NCBI GenBank assembly: GCA_029261675.1
Contig: JAJDBA010000202.1
Span: 1-30,084 of the forward strand
Source: Nitrospinaceae bacterium
Lineage (GTDB): Bacteria; Nitrospinota; Nitrospinia; Nitrospinales; VA-1
Reading direction: 5' to 3'
DNA length: 30,084 bases
A program made the translations under genes and the position numbers. Numbering within the stretch: position 1 is the stretch's first letter; the number at the start of each line of letters is the position of its first letter. Shown piece after piece: positions 15,049 through 22,582 of the stretch. The notes beneath the pieces were generated by a model. The model was not told where the DNA came from, did no database searches, and was given only the letters and a program-made list of their open reading frames with translations.

Positions 15049-16168
15049 CTACGGTCGTCTCTTTATAAATCTGCCTGAGAATGGGGCCGTTATTTTTTTT
15101 CCAGTCGAAGCGCTTTCTGGCCATGTAAACGATGTGGTCGGTAGGAGCTAGCATCAAATTATTTTCTGGATTGAGAATCGGTTTATCATCTTCTTTTCTT
15201 TTAAGGCCCAAAATCTCTATTGAGAGGTTGAGTTGAATAATGGCCACTTTTAAATTCCCAAAACTGAACTCTTTTTCATTAGCTTCCCACGACCCTACTG
15301 ACGATTGGCTGATATATATTTGGTTGCCGCCAGAGTTTGTTGACAGTTCGCTATAAACTTTATATAGGCCAGGGTCTTCCAATTCTTGAACCAAGAGCCC
15401 CATTTGCAGGTCGGTGGTACTAATGCCTCCATCAATGCCGAAGGTGCTGAGGTTACCCAATGTTTCTGCTCGACTGCAAGTCATGACGGTGGTGACTTGC
15501 GACCAGTTTTTTTCGATGAGACCGGCTGTGAGGGTGTTGGTATCATCCATCGCCGGATCGGAGGCCGATGAGGTGAGAACGCATGCTTTGGACTCGCTCG
15601 TGTTGGCGCGCTGTAATGTTTCCAAAGCTGAAGGCAGACCCATTATGAATGCGTCTATTTTCTTCGATAAAAAATGCGGAATCTCTTTATCCTGATTGGG
15701 TAAATGCGCGGCTACGAGCACACGGGGGATATCTTTAAAATCGGGACTGTGGTCCAACTCTTTCAGCAATTCCGTTGTCTCCGCATAGGAGGGAACGTTA
15801 ACAATGATCAAATGTCCTTCGCCTGTATACTTGCCTTCGCCTTTCATTTTTTTCATTCTCCTTTGCATGGCCCGTTCCAAAATGACCCCGGTCAAAATTC
15901 CGAAGCAACCGATACCCAGCATCGAGGTTAAAACCGTGACCCACCGTCCTTGCGGGGTAGCTGCTGAAATATCCCCATATCCGATCGTTGTTAAAGTGAT
16001 ATATGCGGTCCACAAACCGTCTGAAAATGTAATATTCTTTTCATAAGTCGAAAGAACCAACGCAAAAACCAAGATCATTAACAAAAAGATCAGTCCCAAA
16101 CCGAAAAGAAGACGGAAGTCGGGTTGTCTGAGTTTTCTAATGATGCGTTTAATATAATAAAAATACAT
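15044..16168 (-). CDS. Two-TM potassium channel with RCK/TrkA-like domain
   Basis: This 374-residue protein has TM1 (about 19-41), a pore helix and the selectivity filter T60-TIGYGD (to D66), then TM2 (about 76-97), a basic linker, and a cytoplasmic regulatory domain from about 118. That domain follows the RCK (TrkA_N) plan (HLIIVNVPSYAETTELLKEL, then strand-helix repeats), but the usual GxGxxG nucleotide loop is absent, so ligand binding is uncertain. A TrkA_C-like end (about 300-370) follows. A GGCGGAAA element precedes the ATG. It is divergent from the lipoprotein-DUF350-synthase operon (167 bases between starts) and is probably part of that system, because K+ channels are known neighbours of DUF350/PspA loci. 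Ion selectivity for K+ follows from the filter. Confidence 0.9.
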   Translation of the reverse strand: MYFYYIKRIIRKLRQPDFRLLFGLGLIFLLMILVFALVLSTYEKNITFSDGLWTAYITLTTIGYGDISAATPQGRWVTVLTSMLGIGCFGILTGVILERAMQRRMKKMKGEGKYTGEGHLIIVNVPSYAETTELLKELDHSPDFKDIPRVLVAAHLPNQDKEIPHFLSKKIDAFIMGLPSALETLQRANTSESKACVLTSSASDPAMDDTNTLTAGLIEKNWSQVTTVMTCSRAETLGNLSTFGIDGGISTTDLQMGLLVQELEDPGLYKVYSELSTNSGGNQIYISQSSVGSWEANEKEFSFGNLKVAIIQLNLSIEILGLKRKEDDKPILNPENNLMLAPTDHIVYMARKRFDWKKNNGPILRQIYKETTVA

Positions 16169-16335
16169 GATATTTATTTCCGCCGACTTATAAAAATATG
16201 ATTATAGCGGTTTACTAACCAAAAACTCTCACACTAAACAAACGTATGTTTATACTAGCAGAACTGATATGATAGATTATCTTTAGTAATATATTTATCT
16301 GAAGAATTCTCACCCGCAAATTAATTTTTCTAAAA

Positions 16336-17061
16336 ATGAATCGGAACAACGTCATTCTAACGCTCAGAGAAAAGTTTAAGTTTTCTCTGCTACTTTTTCT
16401 ACCGATTGCTCTTTTTATACAGGGTTGTGGGGTTGGACAAAACCCGGTAGAAAAAATCCAGAACGAACTGCAAGGCGAAAAGGAATACGCAATCATCCTT
16501 AATGATATGCGTGAGGAAGGTAACTTCTTTCCTTCTTACTACCACGAATACCGTGTCGATTTAGGAGAACAAAAAACGATGCGTCCCTTCGTCGAAGTCG
16601 ATGAATCTTTTTATAAAAAGAATGAACCGTACCTCGGCATGGCCTTGGCCGCAAAAACACCTGATGGCACTATCACCAATACGCCTTTTCCAAACGGTTA
16701 TCAATATGTTGGTAATTCTCAATACGGTCGTTGGCGGGATAATGATAGTGGCGGCAGTATGTGGGAATTTTATGGCAAATACATGTTGATGTCGCAGGTG
16801 ATGAACTGGGCTGGGTTTGGGCTAAGCCGGAACCACTATAACGACTATTCTTCTTTTCGCGGCAGTGGGCGACCTTATTACGGTCCGCGGCGGGAGTATG
16901 GAACCTCTGGAACGGTAACAAAAAAACAAAAACCGGATTTCTTTAAAAGAAAAATGGCAAAAAAAGCAGGATCGCAATCCCGCTTCCAGAATAAAGTTAA
17001 ACAGCGCATGGGGCGAAGCAAAAATACCTTTAGAAGCCGCGGCTTTAGTTTCGGTAAATAA
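16336..17061 (+). CDS. Putative lipoprotein with basic Gly/Arg-rich tail (YjfM-like position)
   Basis: This 241-residue protein begins with a lipoprotein-type signal (FSLLLFLPIALFIQGC, C31 as lipidation site; the lipobox has an unusual Q at -2). The centre holds acidic and aromatic stretches (NFFPSYYHEYRVD, FPNGYQYVGNSQYGRW). From about residue 170 the chain becomes rich in Arg, Gly, Ser, Tyr and Lys and ends RSRGFSFGK. In the comparable E. coli yjf locus a secreted DUF1190 protein (YjfM) with a Gly/Arg/Ser tail occupies this place. I infer a similar role here but cannot confirm homology. It is the first gene of a three-gene operon, two bases before DUF350. Confidence 0.7.
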   Translation: MNRNNVILTLREKFKFSLLLFLPIALFIQGCGVGQNPVEKIQNELQGEKEYAIILNDMREEGNFFPSYYHEYRVDLGEQKTMRPFVEVDESFYKKNEPYLGMALAAKTPDGTITNTPFPNGYQYVGNSQYGRWRDNDSGGSMWEFYGKYMLMSQVMNWAGFGLSRNHYNDYSSFRGSGRPYYGPRREYGTSGTVTKKQKPDFFKRKMAKKAGSQSRFQNKVKQRMGRSKNTFRSRGFSFGK

Positions 17062-17063
17062 TT

Positions 17064-17909
17064 ATGAACTTAGATCACATCGTATCTTCATTAATATATC
17101 TTGGCTCTTGCTTCCTTATTTTTGCTGTCGGGCATTTGATGTTTAAGCTTTTTCGTCTTAGCTACAACATCAAAGATGAACTGGTGGAAAAGGACAATAT
17201 GGCGTTTGCCCTTGTCCTATGCGGTTATTATTTGGGATTAACCTTCTCTATTGGTGGAGTGATTGCGGGACCATCGGCAGGGCTGGAAAATGACTTGATC
17301 GATATGCTGATTTATGGATCTCTGGCGATTGTTCTGCTCAATCTCTCGGCTTTGATCAATAACCGCTTCATTCTTTCTGAATTCGATATTCGCAAGGAAA
17401 TATTGCAGGATCAAAACTGCGGCACCGGTGTGGTCGAGTTCGCTGTTTTTGTGGCTACAGGACTCAATATCTTCGGAGCTCTTTATGGAGAGGGAGGGTC
17501 TGTTTTTACAGCTATTGCATTCTGGGCTTTGGGCCAAACCGTTCTCATTCTGTTCGGAAAATATTACAACCTCATTACGAAATACAATATTCACGAGCAC
17601 ATTGAAAAAGATAATGTTGCCGTGGGCATCGGTTTTGCCGGAGCGTTGATAGGCATCGGCAATTTGCTTCGTGCGGCTTCTGACGAGCATTTTATTTCTT
17701 GGGAAGAAAACTTAATGACCTTTATCTTCTACATGATATTAGGGCTCGTTCTGCTTCCTGTTGCACGTATTCTCACAGACCGCATTCTTTTACCGGGACG
17801 CAGCTTGGCCGATGAGCTGGTGAACCAGGTGAAACCCAACCAAGGCGCAGCACTATTAGAAGCCTCCTCCTACATTGGTGCCTCTTTCCTCATCACCTGG
17901 TGCATTTGA
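17064..17909 (+). CDS. Duplicated DUF350 (YjfL-like) membrane protein
   Basis: This 281-residue protein has about eight hydrophobic segments arranged as two tandem DUF350 units (about 1-140 and 141-281). The family motif, an Asn followed by small residues and then Gly inside a helix, appears four times: DNMAFALVLCGYYLG, NCGTGVVEFAVFVATGLN, DNVAVGIGFAGALIG and NQGAALLEASSYIGAS. E. coli YjfL is a single unit of about 130 residues, so this is a fused duplicate. DUF350 proteins are inner-membrane proteins of unknown function that repeatedly co-occur with PspA and polyamine-type enzymes. It starts two bases after the lipoprotein stop and ends 14 bases before the synthase. Confidence 0.85.
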   Translation: MNLDHIVSSLIYLGSCFLIFAVGHLMFKLFRLSYNIKDELVEKDNMAFALVLCGYYLGLTFSIGGVIAGPSAGLENDLIDMLIYGSLAIVLLNLSALINNRFILSEFDIRKEILQDQNCGTGVVEFAVFVATGLNIFGALYGEGGSVFTAIAFWALGQTVLILFGKYYNLITKYNIHEHIEKDNVAVGIGFAGALIGIGNLLRAASDEHFISWEENLMTFIFYMILGLVLLPVARILTDRILLPGRSLADELVNQVKPNQGAALLEASSYIGASFLITWCI

Positions 17910-17923
17910 GTTTCCGTTAACTC

Positions 17924-19501
17924 ATGCCAATATCCTCAATAGATAACCCCGAAAACTCCAAGCTTCGTGGCTTGAGTTTTATCTTGAAGACCTGTGTCTT
18001 TGCGACCGGGTGCGCGGCGATAGTTACCGAATACACATTAGCAACTCTGGCTAGTTATCTTTTGGGTGATTCAATATTGCAATGGACGATAGTGATATCT
18101 CTGATGCTTTTCTCCATGGGACTGGGAAGTCGCTATAGCCGAAAATATGAAACTCGTCTCCTGGATCGTTTTGTTTTGATCGAATTTGGTCTGTCGTTTC
18201 TCTGCACCTTTTCTGCCATGTTTTGTTTTTGGATTTCCGCCTATACGATTCATTTTGGACTTTTTGTTTATGGCATCGCCTGCATGATCGGATTCATGAC
18301 TGGGCTTGAGATTCCAATGATCACACGAATCAATCAGTCTTATGAAGCGTTAAGGGAAAACATTTCTTCGGTCATGGAGTATGATTATTATGGCGGCTTG
18401 TTGGGTGGAGCTTTGTTTGCTTTCGTTCTGCTTCCCCTTTGTGGTTTGACTTATACCCCGGTTATTATCGGCAGTCTCAACCTGATTGTGGCCTCACTTA
18501 TATTGTGGCAATTTCCCGATCGATTGGAACGACCCCGAGTTCTTAATATTCAATTTGTTGCTCTTCTTTTGGTTTCGGTCATGGCCTTTGCGGTCGCGAA
18601 ACCCATTGTCCTATACGGTGAACAACATAAATACAAAGATAAAATTGTTTATCAGGAACAAACACGCTATCAAAAAATCGTCGTCACTCAATGGAAAGAT
18701 GATTTTTGGCTTTTCATAAATGGAAGTACGCAGTTCAGCACCTACGATGAGGAAAGATATCACGAACCCCTCGTACATCCTGTCATGGGATTGATTGAGG
18801 AGCGCAACGATATTCTTTTGCTTGGAGGGGGCGATGGATTGGCCGCCCGCGAAATTCTCAAATATCCTGATGTAAAAAATCTAACTCTGGTTGACCTTGA
18901 TCCCGCTATGACTCGGTTAGCCCGGCAGGATGAAATTTTTCTCAACATCAATCAGGGTTCGCTGAACGATCCTCGCGTTCGTGTCATCAATCAAGATGCC
19001 TATCAATTCATAAAAGAATCCGCCGATCTTTACGATGCCATTATCATTGATCTGCCAGATCCTAAATCGGTTTCACTATCGCTGCTTTATTCTCTAGGAT
19101 TTTACAAGATGGTTGAAAAACATCTCAAACCATTCGGGGCCATGGTCACGCAAAGTACAAGTCCGTTATATTCTCCTGAAGCTTTTCTTTGCATAAAAAA
19201 AACCATGCAGGCGGCTGGGTTTTCTATCGTGTCCTACCAGAATTCGGTGCCCAGTATGGGCCAGTGGGGGTGGAACCTCGGGGTCAGGCAGAAAGCCATG
19301 TCTGAAAAACTGCTCAAACAAAAACTCACCACGCATAAATTTCCGAATATTGAGACCCGTTTTTTTAATCAGGATGCCATGATCTCAATGGTGCATTTTG
19401 GCAAGGGGTTGTTCGAAAAGGAGGGAGCGATTGAACCTAATACGCAATTCGATCACAACATCCTAAAATATTACAAGCAGGGAAGTTGGGATTTGTATTA
19501 G
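17924..19501 (+). CDS. Membrane-fused spermidine synthase-like aminopropyltransferase
   Basis: This 525-residue protein has an N-terminal membrane domain of about six to seven helices (residues about 18-232). A cytoplasmic spermidine synthase domain follows: TRYQKIVVT and LFINGSTQFSTYDEERYHEPLVHP (N-terminal beta domain), the SAM-fold GGGDG loop at 301-305, VDLDP with D324/D326, and the catalytic-type IIDLPDP (D376, D379), matching the DSTDP site of true spermidine synthases. Such enzymes transfer an aminopropyl group from decarboxylated SAM to an amine. The product here could be spermidine or another aminopropylated metabolite. No speD or speA/C gene is nearby. It is the last gene of the rightward operon and converges on the PspA operon with 28 bases between stops. 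Confidence 0.88.
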   Translation: MPISSIDNPENSKLRGLSFILKTCVFATGCAAIVTEYTLATLASYLLGDSILQWTIVISLMLFSMGLGSRYSRKYETRLLDRFVLIEFGLSFLCTFSAMFCFWISAYTIHFGLFVYGIACMIGFMTGLEIPMITRINQSYEALRENISSVMEYDYYGGLLGGALFAFVLLPLCGLTYTPVIIGSLNLIVASLILWQFPDRLERPRVLNIQFVALLLVSVMAFAVAKPIVLYGEQHKYKDKIVYQEQTRYQKIVVTQWKDDFWLFINGSTQFSTYDEERYHEPLVHPVMGLIEERNDILLLGGGDGLAAREILKYPDVKNLTLVDLDPAMTRLARQDEIFLNINQGSLNDPRVRVINQDAYQFIKESADLYDAIIIDLPDPKSVSLSLLYSLGFYKMVEKHLKPFGAMVTQSTSPLYSPEAFLCIKKTMQAAGFSIVSYQNSVPSMGQWGWNLGVRQKAMSEKLLKQKLTTHKFPNIETRFFNQDAMISMVHFGKGLFEKEGAIEPNTQFDHNILKYYKQGSWDLY

Positions 19502-19529
19502 GGAAGTTATCTTTTAAGCTGAGACTGAA

Positions 19530-20081
19530 TCATTCCCCGGGCAGGATATTGGAGAATTGAAATTCCTCGACGGTAAAACCGACTTGCATGTCAAATTTCG
19601 TCTCACCCCATTGTTCGATGGTGAGAAATTCTTTTTCCTGCTCATCTTCAAAATCCCAAGATACAAAACTCAAGCCTTCATCGGAGCCCTCACGAAAAAA
19701 CTCGCCGATATCGTCTTCTTCAAAAACAAATTTTTTGCCTTCGAATACAACCGTTTCAGGCGGGTCTTCATTACGCACGATTTCACCCGCAATGTCACCT
19801 TCCAACTGAGAGATTGGTAGTTTGCGGCAAAAACTCCATTCAACGTTGCCATCTTCTTGAGAGCGTTCCAAAAACCAGGTTTCATCTCCGGCTTTTAACT
19901 CCCACTCATCGGTGGTGCCGCCTTCTTCCCACTTGTATTTATTGCAGGCGGTCACCTTATAGGTTTTCATGTCGTAATCGACGAGAAAACCCGTTTTGAG
20001 TTTGCTGAGTACCAGGTCTTCAATGCGAAACTCTTCTTTTTGAAGTTCCTCTTTTTTCTTTTTAAAAAAATCAAAAACCAT
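19530..20081 (-). CDS. DUF4178 domain protein (YjfK position)
   Basis: This 183-residue soluble acidic protein, after a Lys-rich start (DFFKKKKEELQKEE), contains IEDLVLSKLKTGFLVDYDMKT, YKWEEGGTTDEWEL and TWFLERSQEDGN, the strand pattern of DUF4178. The rest (about 110-183) is Glu/Phe-rich beta structure. DUF4178 proteins recur in PspA/DUF350/polyamine neighbourhoods. In E. coli the related position is filled by YjfK (DUF2491). Biochemical function is unknown. It is the last gene of the leftward operon, two bases after pspA. Confidence 0.72.
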   Translation of the reverse strand: MVFDFFKKKKEELQKEEFRIEDLVLSKLKTGFLVDYDMKTYKVTACNKYKWEEGGTTDEWELKAGDETWFLERSQEDGNVEWSFCRKLPISQLEGDIAGEIVRNEDPPETVVFEGKKFVFEEDDIGEFFREGSDEGLSFVSWDFEDEQEKEFLTIEQWGETKFDMQVGFTVEEFQFSNILPGE

Positions 20082-20083
20082 AA

Positions 20084-20794
20084 TTATTTGAGTTTCATTT
20101 TAGCTTTAAGAGCAGCCAGACTGTCAGAGGCTCCCGGCATGGACGAACCTGTACCCAGAGCTTTATTGATTTCATCATCTACGGTTTGTCCTGAATCAGC
20201 CATTTCACCATAAGCTTGAGATAGAGACTCATCTTCTTCAACCTTGTTGCGCATTTTTTCAAGCATGGCGATGGTGCTGTCAGAACCGACTCGGGCGATT
20301 TGCGCATTTAACTTTTTCGTGGCAGCAGCCGTTTTAGAACGGGCGCGCAGGGTGACGAGATCGTTTTCGTAACGTTGAATGGTTGTGCGCAACTTATCCA
20401 CATTACGTTGTAATTGCAGAACCATGCCCTCCTGATTAGTGAGTTCCTTGCTGAGCCGTAAGGCTTCTTTCCCTGCGTCTTCTTTACGCGAGAGAACTTC
20501 GGTTGCCAGCCTGTCCGCTTCAGACATTTCCAGCGAACCTTGCTCGGCTTTTTGTAGCAGAGCCATGGCCTTGCTTTCGTAATCTGCTGCGAGTTTCTTT
20601 TTGTTATCCGCATCGTTTCTCATGCGGATGACGATGCCTTTAACCTGCGCCAGGCTTTTCATGGATTCTTCTAAATCTTTTTTCAGATCGCGAATTCCCT
20701 GTTCTGTCATTTTGATAGGGTCTTCGAGTTTGTCCACAGCAGAATGCGCCTCCGCTTTGCCCATTCTTAGTATTCTTGAAAATAAACCGGTCAT
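20084..20794 (-). CDS. PspA/IM30 family protein (YjfJ-like)
   Basis: This 236-residue, almost wholly helical coiled-coil protein begins with MTGLFSRILRMGKAEAHSAVDKLEDPIKM, the membrane-binding amphipathic helix and signature of PspA/IM30. Long charged helices follow to about residue 190, and the C-terminus is Gly/Ser-containing (GTGSSMPGASDSLAALKAKMK). PspA-type proteins form ESCRT-III-like assemblies on the inner membrane and counter loss of membrane integrity. The gene has GGAG before its ATG, follows the DUF2170 gene by 29 bases and precedes DUF4178 by two. No pspF, pspB or pspC is present, and no sigma-54 promoter was seen upstream, so the regulation differs from the classical Psp response. 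This is the YjfJ-like branch by context. Confidence 0.93.
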   Translation of the reverse strand: MTGLFSRILRMGKAEAHSAVDKLEDPIKMTEQGIRDLKKDLEESMKSLAQVKGIVIRMRNDADNKKKLAADYESKAMALLQKAEQGSLEMSEADRLATEVLSRKEDAGKEALRLSKELTNQEGMVLQLQRNVDKLRTTIQRYENDLVTLRARSKTAAATKKLNAQIARVGSDSTIAMLEKMRNKVEEDESLSQAYGEMADSGQTVDDEINKALGTGSSMPGASDSLAALKAKMKLK

Positions 20795-20823
20795 TTTTTA
20801 TTTCTCCATTACAATAATTTTAT

Positions 20824-21219
20824 TTATCCGCGTGCAAAGGAAACCAATTCGTTCGCATATTCTGCCAGAGCAAGACTCAAGGCATCGATGCTTCCTTCAA
20901 GTTCGTTGCGGTCCAGGTTTTCTAATTGCAGAGTATCCCGGAATAATAATGTTGTGCCTTCTTCATCGAGAACAAAAGCACCGTGAACCAAAGTGCGATT
21001 GATCTGCAAAATGCGTTTGCAGAAATCAGATGAATCTTTTGGCATCGGTATGATGATTTGTTCAAGGATCACAATAGAGCCTTCGCAATCGATCACGAGG
21101 TTTTGGATGCCTCGTTCATCATCATCAATGACCACCAATTCTTCCTCAGGCTCCTCATGGCTTATGGCGAATCCCATATCCAGTATAAAATCTTTCACTT
21201 TTTCAAAATCGGACATCAT
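20824..21219 (-). CDS. DUF2170 (YjfI-like) protein
   Basis: This 131-residue soluble protein has a Glu/Asp-rich first half (EEPEEELVVIDDDERG), a central strand pair, and a C-terminal half that carries FVLDEEGTTLLFRDTLQLENLDRNELEGS and SLALAEYANELVSFARG, the recognisable DUF2170 core. E. coli YjfI belongs to this family and sits next to the PspA-like YjfJ, exactly the order seen here. A role as a chaperone-like partner of the PspA protein is plausible but unproven. AGGAG precedes the start (two adjacent ATG codons). It lies 17 bases after the J-domain gene and 29 bases before pspA. Confidence 0.78.
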   Translation of the reverse strand: MMSDFEKVKDFILDMGFAISHEEPEEELVVIDDDERGIQNLVIDCEGSIVILEQIIIPMPKDSSDFCKRILQINRTLVHGAFVLDEEGTTLLFRDTLQLENLDRNELEGSIDALSLALAEYANELVSFARG

Positions 21220-21236
21220 TTTCTCCTATTACTTTT

Positions 21237-21560
21237 TTATAATGCTAAATCCAGAATGCGATACGCCTCATTCAATTGGCGTGTGAGTTCTTCGGCAATT
21301 TGTTTTTTTTTCGGATCAGAACCATGCAGGTCTGGGTGATACTTTTTCATCTGCGCTTTCCATGCAGCTTTAATTGTTTCCCTATCCGAACCAACAGGTA
21401 TTTCCAAGTTGGCGTAGTATTTCGCCAAAGGATCGGACTCTTCCTGAGAGGTTTCAAATGAGGACTCAAAAAATTCTGGCTCGGATAATGGAGCCGATTT
21501 TTCTTTCTGCACCAAATCGTTGAATTCGGCACGCGCAATATTGAAAAGTCGTTTAATCAT
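21237..21560 (-). CDS. J-domain co-chaperone
   Basis: This 107-residue protein has a short N-terminal region (residues 1-45, charged) and then a J domain at about 48-107: YYANLEIPVGSDRETIKAAWKAQMKKY, the invariant H75-P76-D77, and the closing helix (LTRQLNEAYRILD). J domains stimulate the ATPase of a DnaK-type Hsp70 and bring it to a client. No G/F or zinc-finger region exists, so this is a class III, client-specific protein. Its start overlaps the DUF2617 stop by four bases and it precedes DUF2170. The natural inference is that it directs Hsp70 to the PspA assembly or another protein of this operon. Confidence 0.9.
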   Translation of the reverse strand: MIKRLFNIARAEFNDLVQKEKSAPLSEPEFFESSFETSQEESDPLAKYYANLEIPVGSDRETIKAAWKAQMKKYHPDLHGSDPKKKQIAEELTRQLNEAYRILDLAL

Positions 21561-22090
21561 GTTGCCGTCGATAAAACCGGTAAATCAATGGCAGTTCGGC
21601 TGATAATGGAAATACCCCTTTCGGGATAAGTATGGATAGTATAAAAGGTGTTTGTGTCTGAGTTCAAGGCCAAACCCGTAAAAGGTAGAGGTCCGCCAGA
21701 ATGCCCCGGAGCGCTCATAAACTCATGCGTCAACGTTTCAGAAACTTCACCGAGCGATTCCGTAAACTCTTCCATAGAATTAAAAATCCGGGAAACATGC
21801 TCGACGTTGACCCGATATGCCAGATTGCCCGCTCGATATTCCCGGTCATGAACGAGTCCCGGTAGCAGGCACACGCTCTCCAAGGCTTGCTTGGGCAAAT
21901 CTTGATCGAAGCAAGTGATAAACTCGGTAAGACAGTCTTCGCCACGCCGACTGATCACCCTATGGCTTTTGCCGATGATATTGACTTCAAGTTTTACGCC
22001 ATTACCCAGAACCCAGTGCGCACTTTGAAAGATGCGCACACCATAATCCGGCACTTCTTGATACAGGCTGAAGTAGATCTGTTCACTCAT
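21557..22090 (-). CDS. DUF2617-like protein, first gene of the PspA operon
   Basis: This 177-residue soluble protein has no signal peptide. Stretches resembling DUF2617 are VKLEVNIIGKSHRVIS near residue 32, an ETVACLPG-like segment (LESVCLLPGLVHD), GNLAYRVNVEHV, and the C-terminal TFYTIHTYPERGISIISRT. DUF2617 proteins are of unknown function and are known beside PspA or polyamine genes in other bacteria. No Shine-Dalgarno sequence precedes its ATG. A 774-base gap separates it from the gamma-glutamyltransferase, and the operon promoter should lie just upstream (22091-22275), but no clear sigma-70 or sigma-54 elements could be picked. The family assignment is by motif recall only. Confidence 0.6.
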   Translation of the reverse strand: MSEQIYFSLYQEVPDYGVRIFQSAHWVLGNGVKLEVNIIGKSHRVISRRGEDCLTEFITCFDQDLPKQALESVCLLPGLVHDREYRAGNLAYRVNVEHVSRIFNSMEEFTESLGEVSETLTHEFMSAPGHSGGPLPFTGLALNSDTNTFYTIHTYPERGISIISRTAIDLPVLSTAT

Positions 22091-22275
22091 GGTTTAAAAA
22101 TATATTTTGGCTATTAAATTCCCCCTGCAAAACAAGAGTACCGGGGTAGGGGGCAATCCGCAATGACTATTAACGATGATTGTGACTGCATTTGTAGGGT
22201 AATAGTATCACATCGTTTAAGTCTAATTTTTAACAAACCTTAATATATCCCGTTATAATCTAAACTCTGAGGTTT

Positions 22276-22293
22276 TCTGCACCTTAAACAATA
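22276..22293 (+). repeat. 18-bp inverted repeat, left copy
   Basis: The 18 bases TCTGCACCTTAAACAATA are repeated exactly, in reverse complement, at 22687-22704. Together the copies bound 429 bases that include one 59-codon gene. The match stops sharply at both ends, and no target-site duplication is visible outside. It could be the terminal repeat of a small non-autonomous element or two binding sites for one protein. Confidence 0.8.
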
Positions 22294-22316
22294 CGACTCA
22301 CAATGGGAATGCCAAT

Positions 22317-22496
22317 TTGAATTCAAAAATTTTTCTCTTAATTTGCGGCCTTTTAGCGGGACTGTATTTTCTATGGCCGTTCATAGTGTGGGCGGTGAAA
22401 AGCTATATCTATCAACTCGTCCTCGAATACGGATTCTATCTTCTCATTCTCTTCGCAGGAACAGGCTTCTACCTCTGGCGGCGACTCAAATCCTGA
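22317..22496 (+). CDS. Small two-pass membrane protein, 59 residues
   Basis: An open frame from TTG 22317 to TGA 22494 encodes a 59-residue, mostly hydrophobic protein: a first helix (about residues 4-26, IFLLICGLLAGLYFLWPFIVW), a short turn with KSYIYQ, a second helix (about 36-54), and a basic WRRLKS end. GGGA lies eight bases before the TTG. Codon use and the Trp/Tyr-rich membrane composition look like a real gene. I do not recognise the family. It sits inside the 18-bp inverted-repeat pair and is followed by a weak hairpin and T-rich stretch at about 22508-22535. Confidence 0.55.
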   Translation: MNSKIFLLICGLLAGLYFLWPFIVWAVKSYIYQLVLEYGFYLLILFAGTGFYLWRRLKS

Positions 22497-22582
22497 TTCG
22501 ATAAAGCAGGCAGGTTTTCTCTACCTGTTTATTTTAAGAGCGTTTTATCTGTCGCCCTGAGCAACGCCCAATGAACTAGATT

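Noticed and set aside
22091..22275. Possible sigma-54 promoter for the PspA operon
   Set aside because: I looked for the TGGCAC-N5-TTGCA pattern upstream of the DUF2617 start and found none; no convincing sigma-70 boxes either.
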